Positions 49,963 through 61,644 of a stretch of DNA of 64,000 bases are shown here, one piece after another. A program made the translations under genes and the position numbers. The stretch is taken from the NCBI RefSeq assembly GCF_003597395.2, contig NC_133778.1, positions 19,220,983-19,284,982 on the forward strand, in the 5' to 3' direction. The stretch is from Chelonoidis abingdonii (taxonomy: Eukaryota > Chordata > Testudines > Testudinidae). The notes below the pieces were generated by a model. It saw nothing but the letters and a program-made list of their open reading frames with translations. It made no database searches and was not told the DNA's origin. The first letter of the stretch is position 1, and each line of letters starts with the position of its first letter.

Positions 49963-50829
49963 CTCCTTATTTCCCACTCTTTAGAATGTATGTAACACTG
50001 CAGTTCCAATAGACCCTTTCAGATACATTCAGATGCTGATTTCTGCACAAAGTGTTGCTGTTCTACCCAAGTCTTGCATACATGTCCATTAGCCACTCCT
50101 ATCAACAAGGGTTTCATCAACACTTAGCAGCACTTCATTTCCATCCAAAAGGAGGTATACATTTCTCAAGATCTGTTTTTTTAAACTGAAGAACATCATT
50201 TTTTTGATCAATATTTGTGCAGCTGGCAGAACTCATATTGGACAGGCTACACACCATCTGTCACAACCATCTTGACAGAAGTTGAATAAAAATGTAGTGC
50301 CATTTTATGCTATTTTTCCCCCTCCAGACAGTCACAATTAGAGATGGCTAATACAACTGAAACAATTTCAGAACTTTCACAAAGCAAAGTACACACATCT
50401 CAATCAATCCAAAAATTACATATAAACTAGCAGAACTTTTACTAATTACCTAAGTTTGGCTGAAGGTAGACAGTTATATATAATCTCTAAAGAGAAAGAG
50501 ATCATACAGAAAGTTGGATTACTTTGAATAAAAGGAAAGCTCCTTCCTGAGTTATAATTCCCAACTTGAACCTGGAATGTTTCAATAAAACCTTCGTTTC
50601 ATCCCAAACAATAGAATGATTAAACTACTTCCTACACAAACCAAATTTCATCCTATCTAATGAAGGACAATACCAGATAATTTTACATATGTTGGGAAGT
50701 CTCACAGTGCCAAGAGATTGAAGCCTTAATATACATCCCCAGAGAGAGATTTCAAATCAAAATCACAGCCATGAAACCAACTTATTGGTATAACACTAAC
50801 AACATGCTCAGAACCTTCCAGATATATGT
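49963..50829. other. Intron with no recognised element
   Basis: AT-rich, no repeat or coding evidence. Confidence 0.5.
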
Positions 50830-50947
50830 GGTTGCCAACTCTCCAGGATTGTCCTGGACCCTCCAGGAATTAAAGATTAACCTTTAATTAAAGATTATGT
50901 CATGTGATGAAACCTCCAGGAATACATCCAACCAAAACTGGCAACCC
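50830..50947. mobile_element. Short MITE, about 118 bp
   Basis: GGTTGCCAACTCTCCAGG at the left and ctccaggaat...ctggcaaccc at the right form an inverted pair. The centre is palindromic (attaaagattaacctttaat). Superfamily uncertain. Confidence 0.6.
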
Positions 50948-51343
50948 TCGACATCTAGGATTTATATGGCACATGTAAGAGGCATGAAGGTATGGCAGAC
51001 CAGGCTGGAGACTAGGTAGAACAGTGCCAGATATATGAGGGCTGTGTGGAAGAAAACCCAGCATGAGAGGAAGAGGAGGAAATTAAGATATGCTTTTGGA
51101 GAGAACAAAGGGTTACGTTGCGCCAGGAGGCTTTGTAGGCAACAATAAAAGATTTTAATGACAGAGGCAATGAGAAACCAAGGAAGGAGATTTGAAAAGA
51201 GGCTGAACATAGCAAGCATAGTGGACAAAGTAGATGACATTTGTACAGTCACCAGAACGCTCTTTTCCTAAGGTGGAAGATCCTCAGCAGTTGGAGGAGT
51301 TTGTGTTAAAAAAATAAAATAAAAATGCTCACTTCCTTCACCT
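50948..51343. other. Intron with no recognised element
   Basis: Purine-rich on the plus strand; the minus-strand frame at 50962-51252 is leucine/serine-rich by composition. Confidence 0.5.
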
Positions 51344-51467
51344 TTAGAGTGACCAGACAGCAAATGTGAAAAATCGGGACTGGGGTCGAGGATAATAGGA
51401 GCCTATATAAGAAAAAGACTCAAAAATTGGGACTGTCCCCATAAGATCAGGACATGTGGTCACTCTA
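51344..51467. mobile_element. hAT-type MITE, 124 bp
   Basis: Ends TAGAGTGACCAGACAGC and the complement of CATGTGGTCACTCTA. The flanks TTCACCTT (51336-51343) and CTCACCTT (51468-51475) agree at 7 of 8. Confidence 0.85.
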
Positions 51468-51490
51468 CTCACCTTCAAGATCCTCTACCC

Positions 51491-51777
51491 CAGGGGTCAG
51501 CAACCTGCGGCATGCAGGCGGCACGTGAGCTGATTTTCAATGGCACTCACACTGCTTGGGTCCTGACCACTGGTCCGGGAGGCTCTGTATTTTAATTTAA
51601 TTCTAAATGAAGCTTCTTAAACATTTTAAAAACTTTATTTACTTTACATACAATAGTTTAGTTATATATTAGAGACTTATAGAAAGAGACCTTCTAAAAA
51701 CGTTAAAATGTATTACTGGCACGTGAAACCTTAAATTAGAGTGAATAAATGAAGACTCAGCACACCACTTCTGATAG
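51491..51777 (-). mobile_element. hAT MITE (GGGGTCAGCAACC family), copy 2, truncated
   Basis: Starts CAGGGGTCAGCAACC and follows 61328-61636 up to cagcacaccacttctga, where its terminal 15 bases or so are lost. A second isolated CAGGGGTCAGCAACC occurs at 51792-51806 in the same orientation and stops there. Confidence 0.8.
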
Positions 51778-51807
51778 ATTATAGGGTAGAGCAGGGGTCA
51801 GCAACCT

Positions 51808-52209
51808 AATGACCATATTTCCAATTCACTATCACACCTGAATTAGCCAAGCAGCTCAGCACAGAGCTACAAAAACTCTTATTCCAGGAACTGTCTCTGC
51901 AACATTGCAAACCTCTTCTACAGTAGCAAAAAGCTAAATTCACGTCTCAAACTTTGATCATTTCTCAAGTGCATGGTATCACCGTTATCTGCTCAGTATT
52001 GGGACTGTATTTTCAGAGAGCAATGTCTTAAGAGAAAAGCAAAATACGGCACCCCATTTCACAATATTTCAGTACAATACTCACAAAGTTATGTTTAATT
52101 AATAGAGACAGATCATTTTATCTATCTAGGGAGTAAGATGTGCAAAGATTTGTGGCAACAAATATCAAAAGCAGCAAACAACTTTTCTAAATTATTTTAA
52201 GTTTATGCA
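51808..52209. other. Intron with no recognised element
   Basis: AT-rich, no repeat or coding evidence. Confidence 0.5.
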
Positions 52210-52715
52210 AGTAGTATGACTGACTCAGACTCAAAAACAAAAATTTTTAACATTGTCATCATGTGCCATGACTGCTCCATAAAGGAGGATGGAATCACAA
52301 CTGAAACTGATAAGATCAATGAATTCCAAAGTAAATGCTCACAGAAGATCCTCATGGCCCCTAGAAAGACTTTCTTGAAATATCAGAAATTCTAAGTAGA
52401 ACAAACCAATTTAAAGCAAATATGGTAAGATACAGACATATTTAGGACACGCTTTAAGGAAGCCACCAACACAAAGCGTAAATGTCAAGTGATAATAGTG
52501 ACATTACATGGAAGAAAAAAAAAAAGAGGGCAACCTAGATAAACATTATGCAGAACAGAGGAAGAAGCTCAATCCATCAACATGACACTCAGAAGCATGA
52601 ACAGACCAGCACAAGAGCAAAATAAACCAAGGAATCTGGTGGATGTCCTGTGTGCCTGTAGGTCCGGAGGATAAAGAAACAAGACATGGCAGAGCAAGGG
52701 GCAAAAACAGAAAAT
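52210..52715 (+). pseudogene. Decayed non-LTR retrotransposon ORF2 C-terminus
   Basis: With frame changes, the plus strand reads NEFQSKCSQKILMAPRK, then KIQTYLGHALRKP, then a basic GKRKRGRP-like piece (atggaagaaaaaaaaaaagag) and a W/R-poor tail. This order (F-Q-x-K-C-x-x-x-I-L, then G-H-x-L-R-K-P, then a basic patch) is the usual C-terminal end of several LINE ORF2 proteins. It is not the CR1 type. The exact clade cannot be named, and the copy is old and heavily mutated. Confidence 0.5.
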
Positions 52716-53587
52716 GACTATAGCTAACCAGTAACTGTGAAGGAGAACCTGGGACTCCTCTTAAAGCAGCTTTTGCTTAGTTACAAGACATGAAGCAGCC
52801 CCAAATTTCAACAGAACATTTATCTTAATTATGGCACATCACCAACGTTCAGGTATATATAACGGACACCCAAATTTAGCCTATGCACCCAATTTGTAAC
52901 AGTATTCTTTTCTTGGAGCATGATGGTGCAACAAACTGAAGAATGCAAACTAAAAATAGCACAGCTAGGATTTAAGAAAATGATAGAACATTTTTTATTC
53001 CACTGCAATTTACCAAGTCATATGTATAATATCAGATCAGTGACTGGAAACAAAGTGTGATCTATAGGTAATAAAATTCACATAATAGAAGGCTAGCAAG
53101 CCAATAAAAGCTAATTTGTCCTGTTAATTTGTTCAAGAGTAACATATTACCATTTTAGGATCATAATTGTTAAGCAGAAATTAACAGCTGATCATATCCT
53201 GATAATTGGGAGAAGGGGGAGACCTGTACAGAAGACTGATCAGTTAAATCTGGCATTACATTGTTCCCGTGAGCTACACATACTTCATCTGTAGACAGTC
53301 TGAGTGCTCACATATCTTTCAGTTCCAGATTGCAGGTACACAACAAAGTGTAAGTTCTCCCTTTGGCCTACTGCTGCAGCTTAAACTAGCCTCCCCTTTC
53401 GAAGGTCAGGGAGAACTCTTACAGTGCAGACCCACAATTACCTGAAATAAGGTTCTGAAAGTGGACCCAAATAGTGCTTAAAAGGTTAAAGACTCACTAT
53501 GAGGTTCCCCCTAAATCAATGTGTCATAATTTTCTGCTAACACAGCAGCTCTGCAACTGCCTGTTAGCAACCACATGGAGGCAGAAC
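52716..53587. other. Intron with no recognised element
   Basis: AT-rich, no repeat or coding evidence. Confidence 0.5.
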
Positions 53588-53690
53588 CAGGGCCGGATTA
53601 ACCTTTTGTGGGCCCCGGCGTCAAACATATTTGTGGGCCCCTATGCAGACACTGTGGGCTCTGAGTGTGGGCCTGGTGTGACAGTGCCAT
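53588..53690. mobile_element. Possible hAT-like element end
   Basis: CAGGGCCGGATTAACC is a familiar DNA-transposon terminus. It is followed by twice-repeated tttgtgggcccc. No right end is seen. Confidence 0.4.
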
Positions 53691-54855
53691 AGTATACCCG
53701 GTACTGAATCTCAGAGACATTTTTTATTTTGATCATACACCTCTACATGACTATATGTATTGTCATACACAGCTTCCTCAGCCCCCCGTTTTTCTCATTG
53801 AGCTGTACACCCACATGGGTTTACCAGTGTCCACAGTGAGTAGAACTTTCATAGTGATCAGGGAAACTCCTCACTGATTTAACTCTTTCCTCATTCAGAC
53901 CTTCTATAGCCATGTCTCCGGTACCACCCTATGTCACCAGTCACTGCATGTGGTCTAAGTCTCAGCTCAAAGTTTTAAAGCCTGATCAATTCTGACAAAT
54001 CCCTCCCTCAGCACCCATCCTGCCATTTGAGCAAGCCACTTGGAAACACCATTTCCCCAAAGTGATGACTTAGCCCTTGGGAATCTGAAGACACCAGCCT
54101 TTCTCCCTCTGCTCCCATCTACATACTAGTCTGCTACCTGATCACCACCACCTCTCCCCAAGCTTGTTTCCTTTCTACTCTGGACATGCTCCCAAACCAG
54201 CTGGGGCTATTCTCCCGCTGCAAGCCTGACCTGCGTCCTCTTTCTCTGCTCCCCTTGACATTCCTTTCCTACTGGTGACCTCTGTTCCTTGAGATTAACT
54301 CCAGTTTCTTTATCTACTCTAGCTTAATGGCCCCCAGTAGTCACAGAGCCACCGGTAGCTTCTCTGGCTACATCTATGGGGCCAGTTACCAGAGGCCAGC
54401 CTTAGATAGCTGCAGCTACTAGTCAAGATGGCAATTCCAAAGCTAAGCATGCTTGAACCTTGGAATGGCGGAACTAGAGACTCTAAATCCTCAGCACTGG
54501 CCCTAGGCAGCTGCAGACTCTGGAGTTAGGCACTTCTCTCCTCTAGGCCTTGGAAAGACTGTGTAACAATTTTCAGCTTGTGTGACTGGAAGATATCTGG
54601 ATCCATATTATAAGACCGTCCTCCATAAATGAGGAAAAGCTGAGGTGCCTTTATTATTTTTTTGTTCCATTCTTCATTTCTATGGGAAATTTGCCAGTGC
54701 AATATTACAGTCTTCCTTTTAAACAAAGGAAACTAAAAAAAAAACAAAAAACGGTAATGGCTGCTGAAAATAGCAATTCCAGTCCTAATTAGCTAGGAAG
54801 ACCCTAGCATTTGTTGCTCAATTTTATCCTACTTTTTCTACAGCAAACTACAGTG
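53691..54855. other. Intron with no recognised element
   Basis: Somewhat GC-richer (C/T-rich) between 53900 and 54400. No coding or repeat evidence. Confidence 0.5.
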
Positions 54856-55075
54856 GATAAGAACATAAGAGCAGCCGTACCGAGTCAGACCAAAGGTCCA
54901 TCTAGCCCAGTATCTGTCTACCAACAGTGGCCAATGCCAGGTGCCCCAGAGGGAGTGAACCTAACAGGCAATGATAAAGTGATCTCTCTCCTGCCATCCA
55001 TCTCCATCCTCTGACAAACAGAGGCTAGGAACACCATTCCTTACCCATCCTGGCTAATAACCATTTATGGACTTA
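54856..55075 (-). mobile_element. CR1 LINE 3' end fragment
   Basis: gataagaacataagagcagc then ggtccatctagcccagtatc and ccattccttacccatcctgg match 15424-15640 almost continuously. It is a heavily 5'-truncated minus-strand copy. Confidence 0.85.
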
Positions 55076-58000
55076 ACCACCAGCTTGGCCTAGAAACTCC
55101 ATGTGAGTTTCAATCCATTAGTCTTGGCAAGGACTCATGCCTTTGACTATTTTTGAGGGAGCTGAAATGGACAGTTGTGGGTTTAAGCATTTCACTGTTG
55201 GAAGCATTTTTCTAGGACGTTAGTATTCCCAATGAGGCTCTCACAAATGATGCATATCATATGCGGATGGTGTGAAGGGGGGTAAGAGGCAGAGAATCTT
55301 GAAAAAAGGGGGTTCCATGGCTCACGCATTCTCATGAGCAAGGAATACGAAACAGATCACAAATAAAAAGCGATCTGATCTTAGGAACAGGAGATAAGGG
55401 ACCATCTTCAGATAAGATATGTGATCTAAGGAATCTTACAAAATACACAGGTAATTCTATCTACTCATTATTATTTGTATTGTGGTAGCAACTAGGAGCC
55501 TCGGGTTCACTGTTAGGAACTATAGAAACACAGCAAAGAAATTCTCCCTGTCCCAAAGGAGTTTCCAGTCTAAATACATGACAACAAAATGGATACAAAT
55601 CTTAAATTTTAAAAACAAGAAAATTCTCAGGCCAAAAAATAAAATATTAATTAAATTATAAATATCTGTTACGCAAGTGAAAGTCCCAGAGATTACAAAA
55701 ATCATTCTCAAAAAATATAATAAAAAGCCTAACCATTTCAATGTTTAAGATAATCAGGTTGAATGTGTGTAGGTCTTTTAATTTTAAATATAAATTTCCA
55801 TACTAAACCTTAACTCTGCTCATTCTCATTGGCCAAATAACTGTAAACCTGGTCATAAATAATCTACATCTTAATTTCATAGTCACTAACACAATGAAGA
55901 AGTGATCTAACGGAATTATCTTACTCACTAATGACAACACTTAAACTAAAGTGTTTTTAGATTGCTACAAACTATTCATGACTTCTTTAAGACTATACAT
56001 GTTACCAGATATAGGCTTTTAATTACTTCTCTTTAGCAAACATGAACACATTCCTCAGAAGTATATGAAGTTCCAAATGTGAGTTTCACACATAAAGCTA
56101 CTATTATCTGGTGTTATCTTAAGGGCAAGGCCAAAATTTAAACTGTTGATATAACTGAGACACAGGATGACAGGCATATTTCATTTACGTGTTAAACATA
56201 TAAGCACAAAACCATAGCCATGTACTCCGAAGTTTCTTCACGTGCAAGGCAAACTATGCAAATAAAGAGGAAGGTATCTCTTTAAACGACATGAAGTCCT
56301 TTAAAAAGCATCCTTTTTTGCATGGATATATTTGAGAGATTTAACACAGGCTGCAATGGGCATACACTGCAGAGGAGATCAGCAAGGTACAGGGGGAGCA
56401 GAGTTAAGATTGTTCAGGTGACCATAACTGTGCACTGCCCCGTCTAATGTTTGGGGTTTAGTATAACTAATTTTTATTTCCAGGCTGGTATGTGTGTTTC
56501 AAAAAGCAAAAATCTTTGCCTAATGACACCATGCTTCCCTACTATCAGCCCCCCCTAAAGTTATAGATATTTAGAATCCCAGCTCCAATGTGATGGGGGG
56601 GTTAATTTTGCATAGGATTATATTGCAGCTATCCTTGGTGTCTTTGGATAAAGGCTTTCTGAAAAAGCTACTGCATAAGCAAAACTGTCACTTACAATAT
56701 CTTGTCAGTTTTAAAATAGCTTTTCAAAATAGCTATTGCCATTAGACCATATAATGAATCAATAACTGATGACATTTACTACTTGTTCTACTATCTCTTC
56801 TGTTCTCCCATATGGGGATTGCAAGAGGTTGGAAGCAGACACAGGTAGACATGTCCTTCCTGTTATCTTCTACTGATACCCAGGGAGAGAATGACAGAGA
56901 TACTCCAGTATCCTTTTATTTTTGGTAGCAATGCAGACTTCTACTATCAGAATTGCTATCAACAAGAGAATGCCAGTACAACACAGAGATTTCCAAAAAC
57001 AAGCTGTAATCCACTAGTGAGTCACAGTCCCAAAGCATTACATGATGTAAAGATAAGCCTCTTGTATTACCATATAGTTATCAAAGGCAACTGAAATATT
57101 AAGCATGACCACTAAGGTAGGGAGGGGCTATATAGGGAAAAACAAATGGTTACAAGTCTAAGACACCATCTACAGGTAAGAATAAAGCTAAGTCATGTAT
57201 GGGTCCATACTTCAAGACTATTTTCTCTTTTGGTTCTTAGGACATCAAAGATTAAGAGCACTACAAAAGTAGTACACAGAGCCAGTGGTAGACACTTCTG
57301 CACCACATTAATGGCACGTCTAGCTGACAGGAACTGAAGAAAGCAGTATCCAGTACTCAGATGGTCATGATGAACGTCTTAAAAGTGAGTAAGAGGAAAA
57401 ATAGGACTATGAAGAATGAGCTGGTAAAACAATCTTAATATTTCTTCCACTCACAGGCTAATAAACATATATTTCAATAGTTAAAGTTACATTTTTGGTA
57501 GAGTGAATTAAAGTCACTGCTAGATTGGGACCTTCGAAGTTCAGCTTCAACCTTCAGCAAATATATCACCAAGCTATAAATTCCAGAAGCAATGAAAATA
57601 CACAGAAAAATGAATAATTGCTGGCGGGTTTTTTTGGTTATCTCAGAGACAAAACACAAACACTGGAAAGATGCAATGATCAAAATTAAGAAAAGATGTT
57701 TGAAACTTGTTTAATTCGTGTTCATTTGGCAAAAAGTTCATTTACCCTGAATTTTTCATGGTTAAAGTGATTTCATTTATTTTGAATTGTCCTTACAGGT
57801 ATTTTAAATCTATATTCAGCAAGTTCTACTACTGCATGAACAAAGGGGGATTCCTTTACACTATGGTCAACGAAACTTCTGCACAATGAATCTTTTTATT
57901 TGACAGGGACTTGTTTAAACAATAGCCCCATCTCTAAACAAAGCTGTTTAGGCTTACTGTCCGTGAAAAGTTACGGGATGTGAAGACTACAGATGCACTT

Positions 58001-58273
58001 GGTCAAGGGACTTCTTTAAACTATGCATTCATTTCTCTATTCCTCATGCAAGTCCCTCCCTCATTCCCACGGTTCCTTAAGTCCAGAAGACTCCCACCAA
58101 CTTCATGTCTACCCCAACTACCACCATCTCAAAAACACACACACGTATACTTTACTTACAGGCTTTTCTATGGTGTTCATACTGTAATATCAGACCATTT
58201 TACATATTGCTAACTAATAATGCTGGAGAGTACAAGAATATGTAACATATTAACAATACATATTATCCATACC

Positions 58274-58274
<1 letters not shown>
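55076..58274. other. Intron with one decayed SINE
   Basis: At about 55475-55590, attatttgtattgtggtagc and ccctgtcccaaaggag match the SINE-like family at 59672-59973. Elsewhere nothing is recognised. A minus-strand frame at 57474-57683 has one hydrophobic stretch and is treated in the findings. Confidence 0.5.

Positions 58275-58313
<39 letters not shown>
58275..58313. repeat. (TA)n(CA)n microsatellite
   Basis: TA repeats to about 58283, then about 15 CA units to 58313. Confidence 0.95.
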
Positions 58314-58315
<2 letters not shown>

Positions 58316-58889
58316 ATTAAGTACAAATATTGCAACAGTGATACAGCCTAAACTGGCCTATAACGTGATCTAATTCACTGATGCTAAGTATCTTATAACT
58401 CCTTGCATTTGCTGAAGTAAGTATTTGCATTAAGCAGAGAGGATACTTGTCAAAAATCAAGATACATTCATTCTATGTCTTAGTACAAGCTAAGGAAGAA
58501 CCTTCACAGACCAGTACCTGGAAGGCTAGCACCCAAAACAAAATAAGGAAGGAAAAGAACAGTAAGTTAGGGAACTGGGTCAAACTGAGGGTTGGATTTT
58601 AGTGATGCATAAGGAGACGTATAACTTCTAAAATCATATAAATAATACCAGCTGAAATGTGTGACCTGGGAGAGCACACCTTTGGTGTAAGGTGACTGTA
58701 CCATCGCTGTACGGGACTGCTCTTCAGAGACTGATATTGTATAGAACCTTTTTCCTGTACCATATTAATATACCTGACATTGGTTATTTGGTTTCTTGAG
58801 TATATTTCATAATGAACCAAAGAGTGGTCAGGCAATTGACTATACAATATATCAACAATATATTCTCAACACCCCAAATTAGGGAAGTA
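58314..58889. other. Intron with no recognised element
   Basis: AT-rich, no repeat or coding evidence. Confidence 0.5.
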
Positions 58890-59140
58890 CAAACCTCATT
58901 TTGCAGATGAGGAATCTTGGTACAGAGGGATAAAGAGACTAACCAAGGTTACACAGGAAGTGTGTAGCACAGCCAGGAACAGGACACAGCTCTCCTGAGT
59001 TCTGATCCATAGAACCCTGTAAATCCACAGATATTCGTATCCAGGGGCCATTTGGGGAGATCACAGATCAGATGTGGATACATTTTGTATCCACGCAGAG
59101 CTCTGCCAACCCAATGCCTTAACCACAAGACTATTCTTTC
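58890..59140 (+). repeat. MIR-like SINE remnant
   Basis: attttgcagatgaggaatct, aaccaaggttacacaggaag, cacagccaggaacaggacac and ccttaaccacaagactattc follow the usual order of the MIR-like 3' half. An insertion lies at about 59010-59100. Confidence 0.65.
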
Positions 59141-59671
59141 TTTCACACATGCATCCATTTTGCTATTCCATGTTAGAACTAGCTTTAGCAGGACTACAAT
59201 AAAAACTGTTGCACACAGTTAATGGCACTGCTTAAAGCCCAGGGGAGACGGATCCTTAGGGAAGTAAACTCACTTGTGTGTTACTTGATTTCCTCATATT
59301 GTGAAACAGAAATGATATTTATCTTCCTTTGTAAGGCCCTGAGATCTACAGATAAAAAGCATTTTACTTATGAACTATATTAATTAAAACTGCATGGGAG
59401 TATAGATAGACAGAACATAACTGCTCAAGGTGTGATTCAGTTTGCGTAGAAGCGTGCAATGTAGACGATGGCATCCTGGAGTAGTGTAGCTGTTTAACAG
59501 CAAAATTAGAAACAAGTCTGACAAATTCACAAAATACATATACAAAACAGAAAACCCCTTCGCAGGGATTCAAAGCAATCCCTGCACTTCAGGGTCTCAA
59601 ATTCAACAATCTCACTCCAACTCCCACAGAACCTTTGGGGTTGTCTGGCCTTTCATAGGTACTCCTCCATT

Positions 59672-59973
59672 AGTGTTTACTACTTGTATTATGGTAGTGC
59701 TTATAGCCCGTAACTGGCATCGGAGCCTCATTGTGTCAACCACTGTACAAATACATATCAAGACAGTCCCTGTCCCAAAGAGTACACAATCTAAGTAGAC
59801 AGGACAGACAAAAGAAGTTTTTTCCCCATTTTACAGATGGAGAACCAAAGCACAGAGAGAGAGAGAGAGAGAGAGAAACTGACTTACCCAAAATCAGAAA
59901 GGAAGTCTGGGGTAGAGTCAGGAATTGATGCCAAAATCTCAAGTTCCATTCCAGTACTTAACCACAAGACCAA
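59672..59973 (+). repeat. MIR-like SINE, longest copy in the window
   Basis: Runs from tactacttgtattatggtag through catcggagcctcattgtgtc, cagtccctgtcccaaagag, ccccattttacagatggaga and a GA microsatellite (59853-59877) to cttaaccacaagacc. The same family is seen decayed at 38606-38710 and 55475-55590. Confidence 0.7.
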
Positions 59974-61319
59974 CCTTTCTCCTCACCAAATGAAATGATG
60001 TATATCAGCCTCAAAGGATGTTCCACTTGTGGAAAACTGCTGATTCAACATAGCCTCTATTGTAGCACATATGATATAATGCAGTGTTAAAGGTGACATC
60101 CAAAAGAAAAAAATGTGCTCATTTTTGGTTCTTTATGGTTTATAAAAGAGACAAAAGACTTTTTTCTCCAAAAGAGCTTTCTGCCTTTTTTTTTTTTAAA
60201 CTTTAGAAACTGAGATCTTGCTTTGTTATTCCCAGAAGTTGCTATGTCAACGGCAGAACTTGGCCAACATTGTGTATTCAGAATTTGAAAGCTGAGCAAC
60301 TGCCATGTGAAAGGATTAAGTTAGAGTTGTCAAAACTGTTTTTGTTAGCACCTATTTCAGCCAAACAACTGACAAACAGCTGGGAAGAAAGATCTCTGTT
60401 AAAGATGTGACATCATGACCTTTCAAATAAGGGCAGAGAAAGCTCTCACTCCTGTTCTCTGATCCTCTAAGGCAGCCTAGATAAAAAACAGTGAAGACAA
60501 AACCTCATACTTCTTATATTTTTGGGTCAAACTCAAGCAAAAATACCCACACATCTGCAAAAATAAGATGCAAGTCTTCTTTGATCATAAAACAGAAAAA
60601 AAGTGACACAACCCAATTTTTCTATCCCCTCTTCAACTCATCTTTAAATCCATTCCTAGCCCATTGAAATATGGGCCTTCACAATAGTATTCTTCACTTT
60701 CTGTCCTAAATGTTGTAAACTGTTACAGTCTGCATTCCAGCTTACCATTAACTACACATCATTTGATACAGTGAGGTGATTTTTAAGAACATAGGTCCAA
60801 AGTAGTATATGTCATTTGTAAACTGTCTTTGAATGACTAGCATTAATATATTACAAAGGCTTGTAACAGGCTGGTTCACTGACAATTTACACATTTATAC
60901 TGAGCTTGAATCTTGACTTTGAGTACACAACCTTGGACACCCCCAAATACACGAGGGGATCTCTTAGGAAAGTTCCAAATTTAGTATTTCTAACAGATCA
61001 CAAGATGATCAGTAACTGTTTACTGTTATGTTCATTTATTCCATTAAGTATCTTGTTGGGCATGCTCTTGAGTACTGTTCTCTTCCCTTTGGAGAAAAAT
61101 AGATCAACTGAAGTAACCAGTTTTATGTAATGGACTCAGCCAAACCAAAAAAAAAAAAATTGTTGAAGGCAAACTATTACATTGCAAGCAAAGATGTTGA
61201 CAACAGATCCACCAGAAAGGTGAAATACTGCTAACAAGTGTAATATCAGAGATCCTGACTCTACAGATTCCAGTTCGTAGACTTATGTACGGAAATGTAC
61301 TCACAGAGAAGAGGCTACA
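59974..61319. other. Intron with no recognised element
   Basis: AT-rich, no repeat or coding evidence. Confidence 0.5.
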
Positions 61320-61327
61320 GTCTAAGT

Positions 61328-61636
61328 CAGGGGTAGGCAACCTATGGCATATGTGCCAAAGGCATTATGCGAGCTGATTTTCAGTGGCATTCATACTACC
61401 TGTGTCCTGCCCACTGGTCCGGGGGACTCTGCATTTTAATTTTAATTTTAAATGAAGCTTCTTAAACATTTTAAAACCTTATTTACTTTACATAAAACAA
61501 TAGTTTAGTTATATGTTACAGACACAGAAAAAGACCTTCTAAAAACGTTAAATTGTATTACTGGCTCACAAAACCTTAAATTTGAGTGAATAAATGAAGA
61601 CTCGGCATATCACTTCCGAAAAGCTGCCGACCCCTG
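61328..61636 (-). mobile_element. hAT MITE (GGGGTCAGCAACC family), copy 3, complete
   Basis: Ends CAGGGGTAGGCAACC and the complement of GCTGCCGACCCCTG. The flanks GTCTAAGT (61320-61327) and ATCTAAGT (61637-61644) agree at 7 of 8. This is the best-preserved copy of the family here. Confidence 0.9.
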
Positions 61637-61644
61637 ATCTAAGT

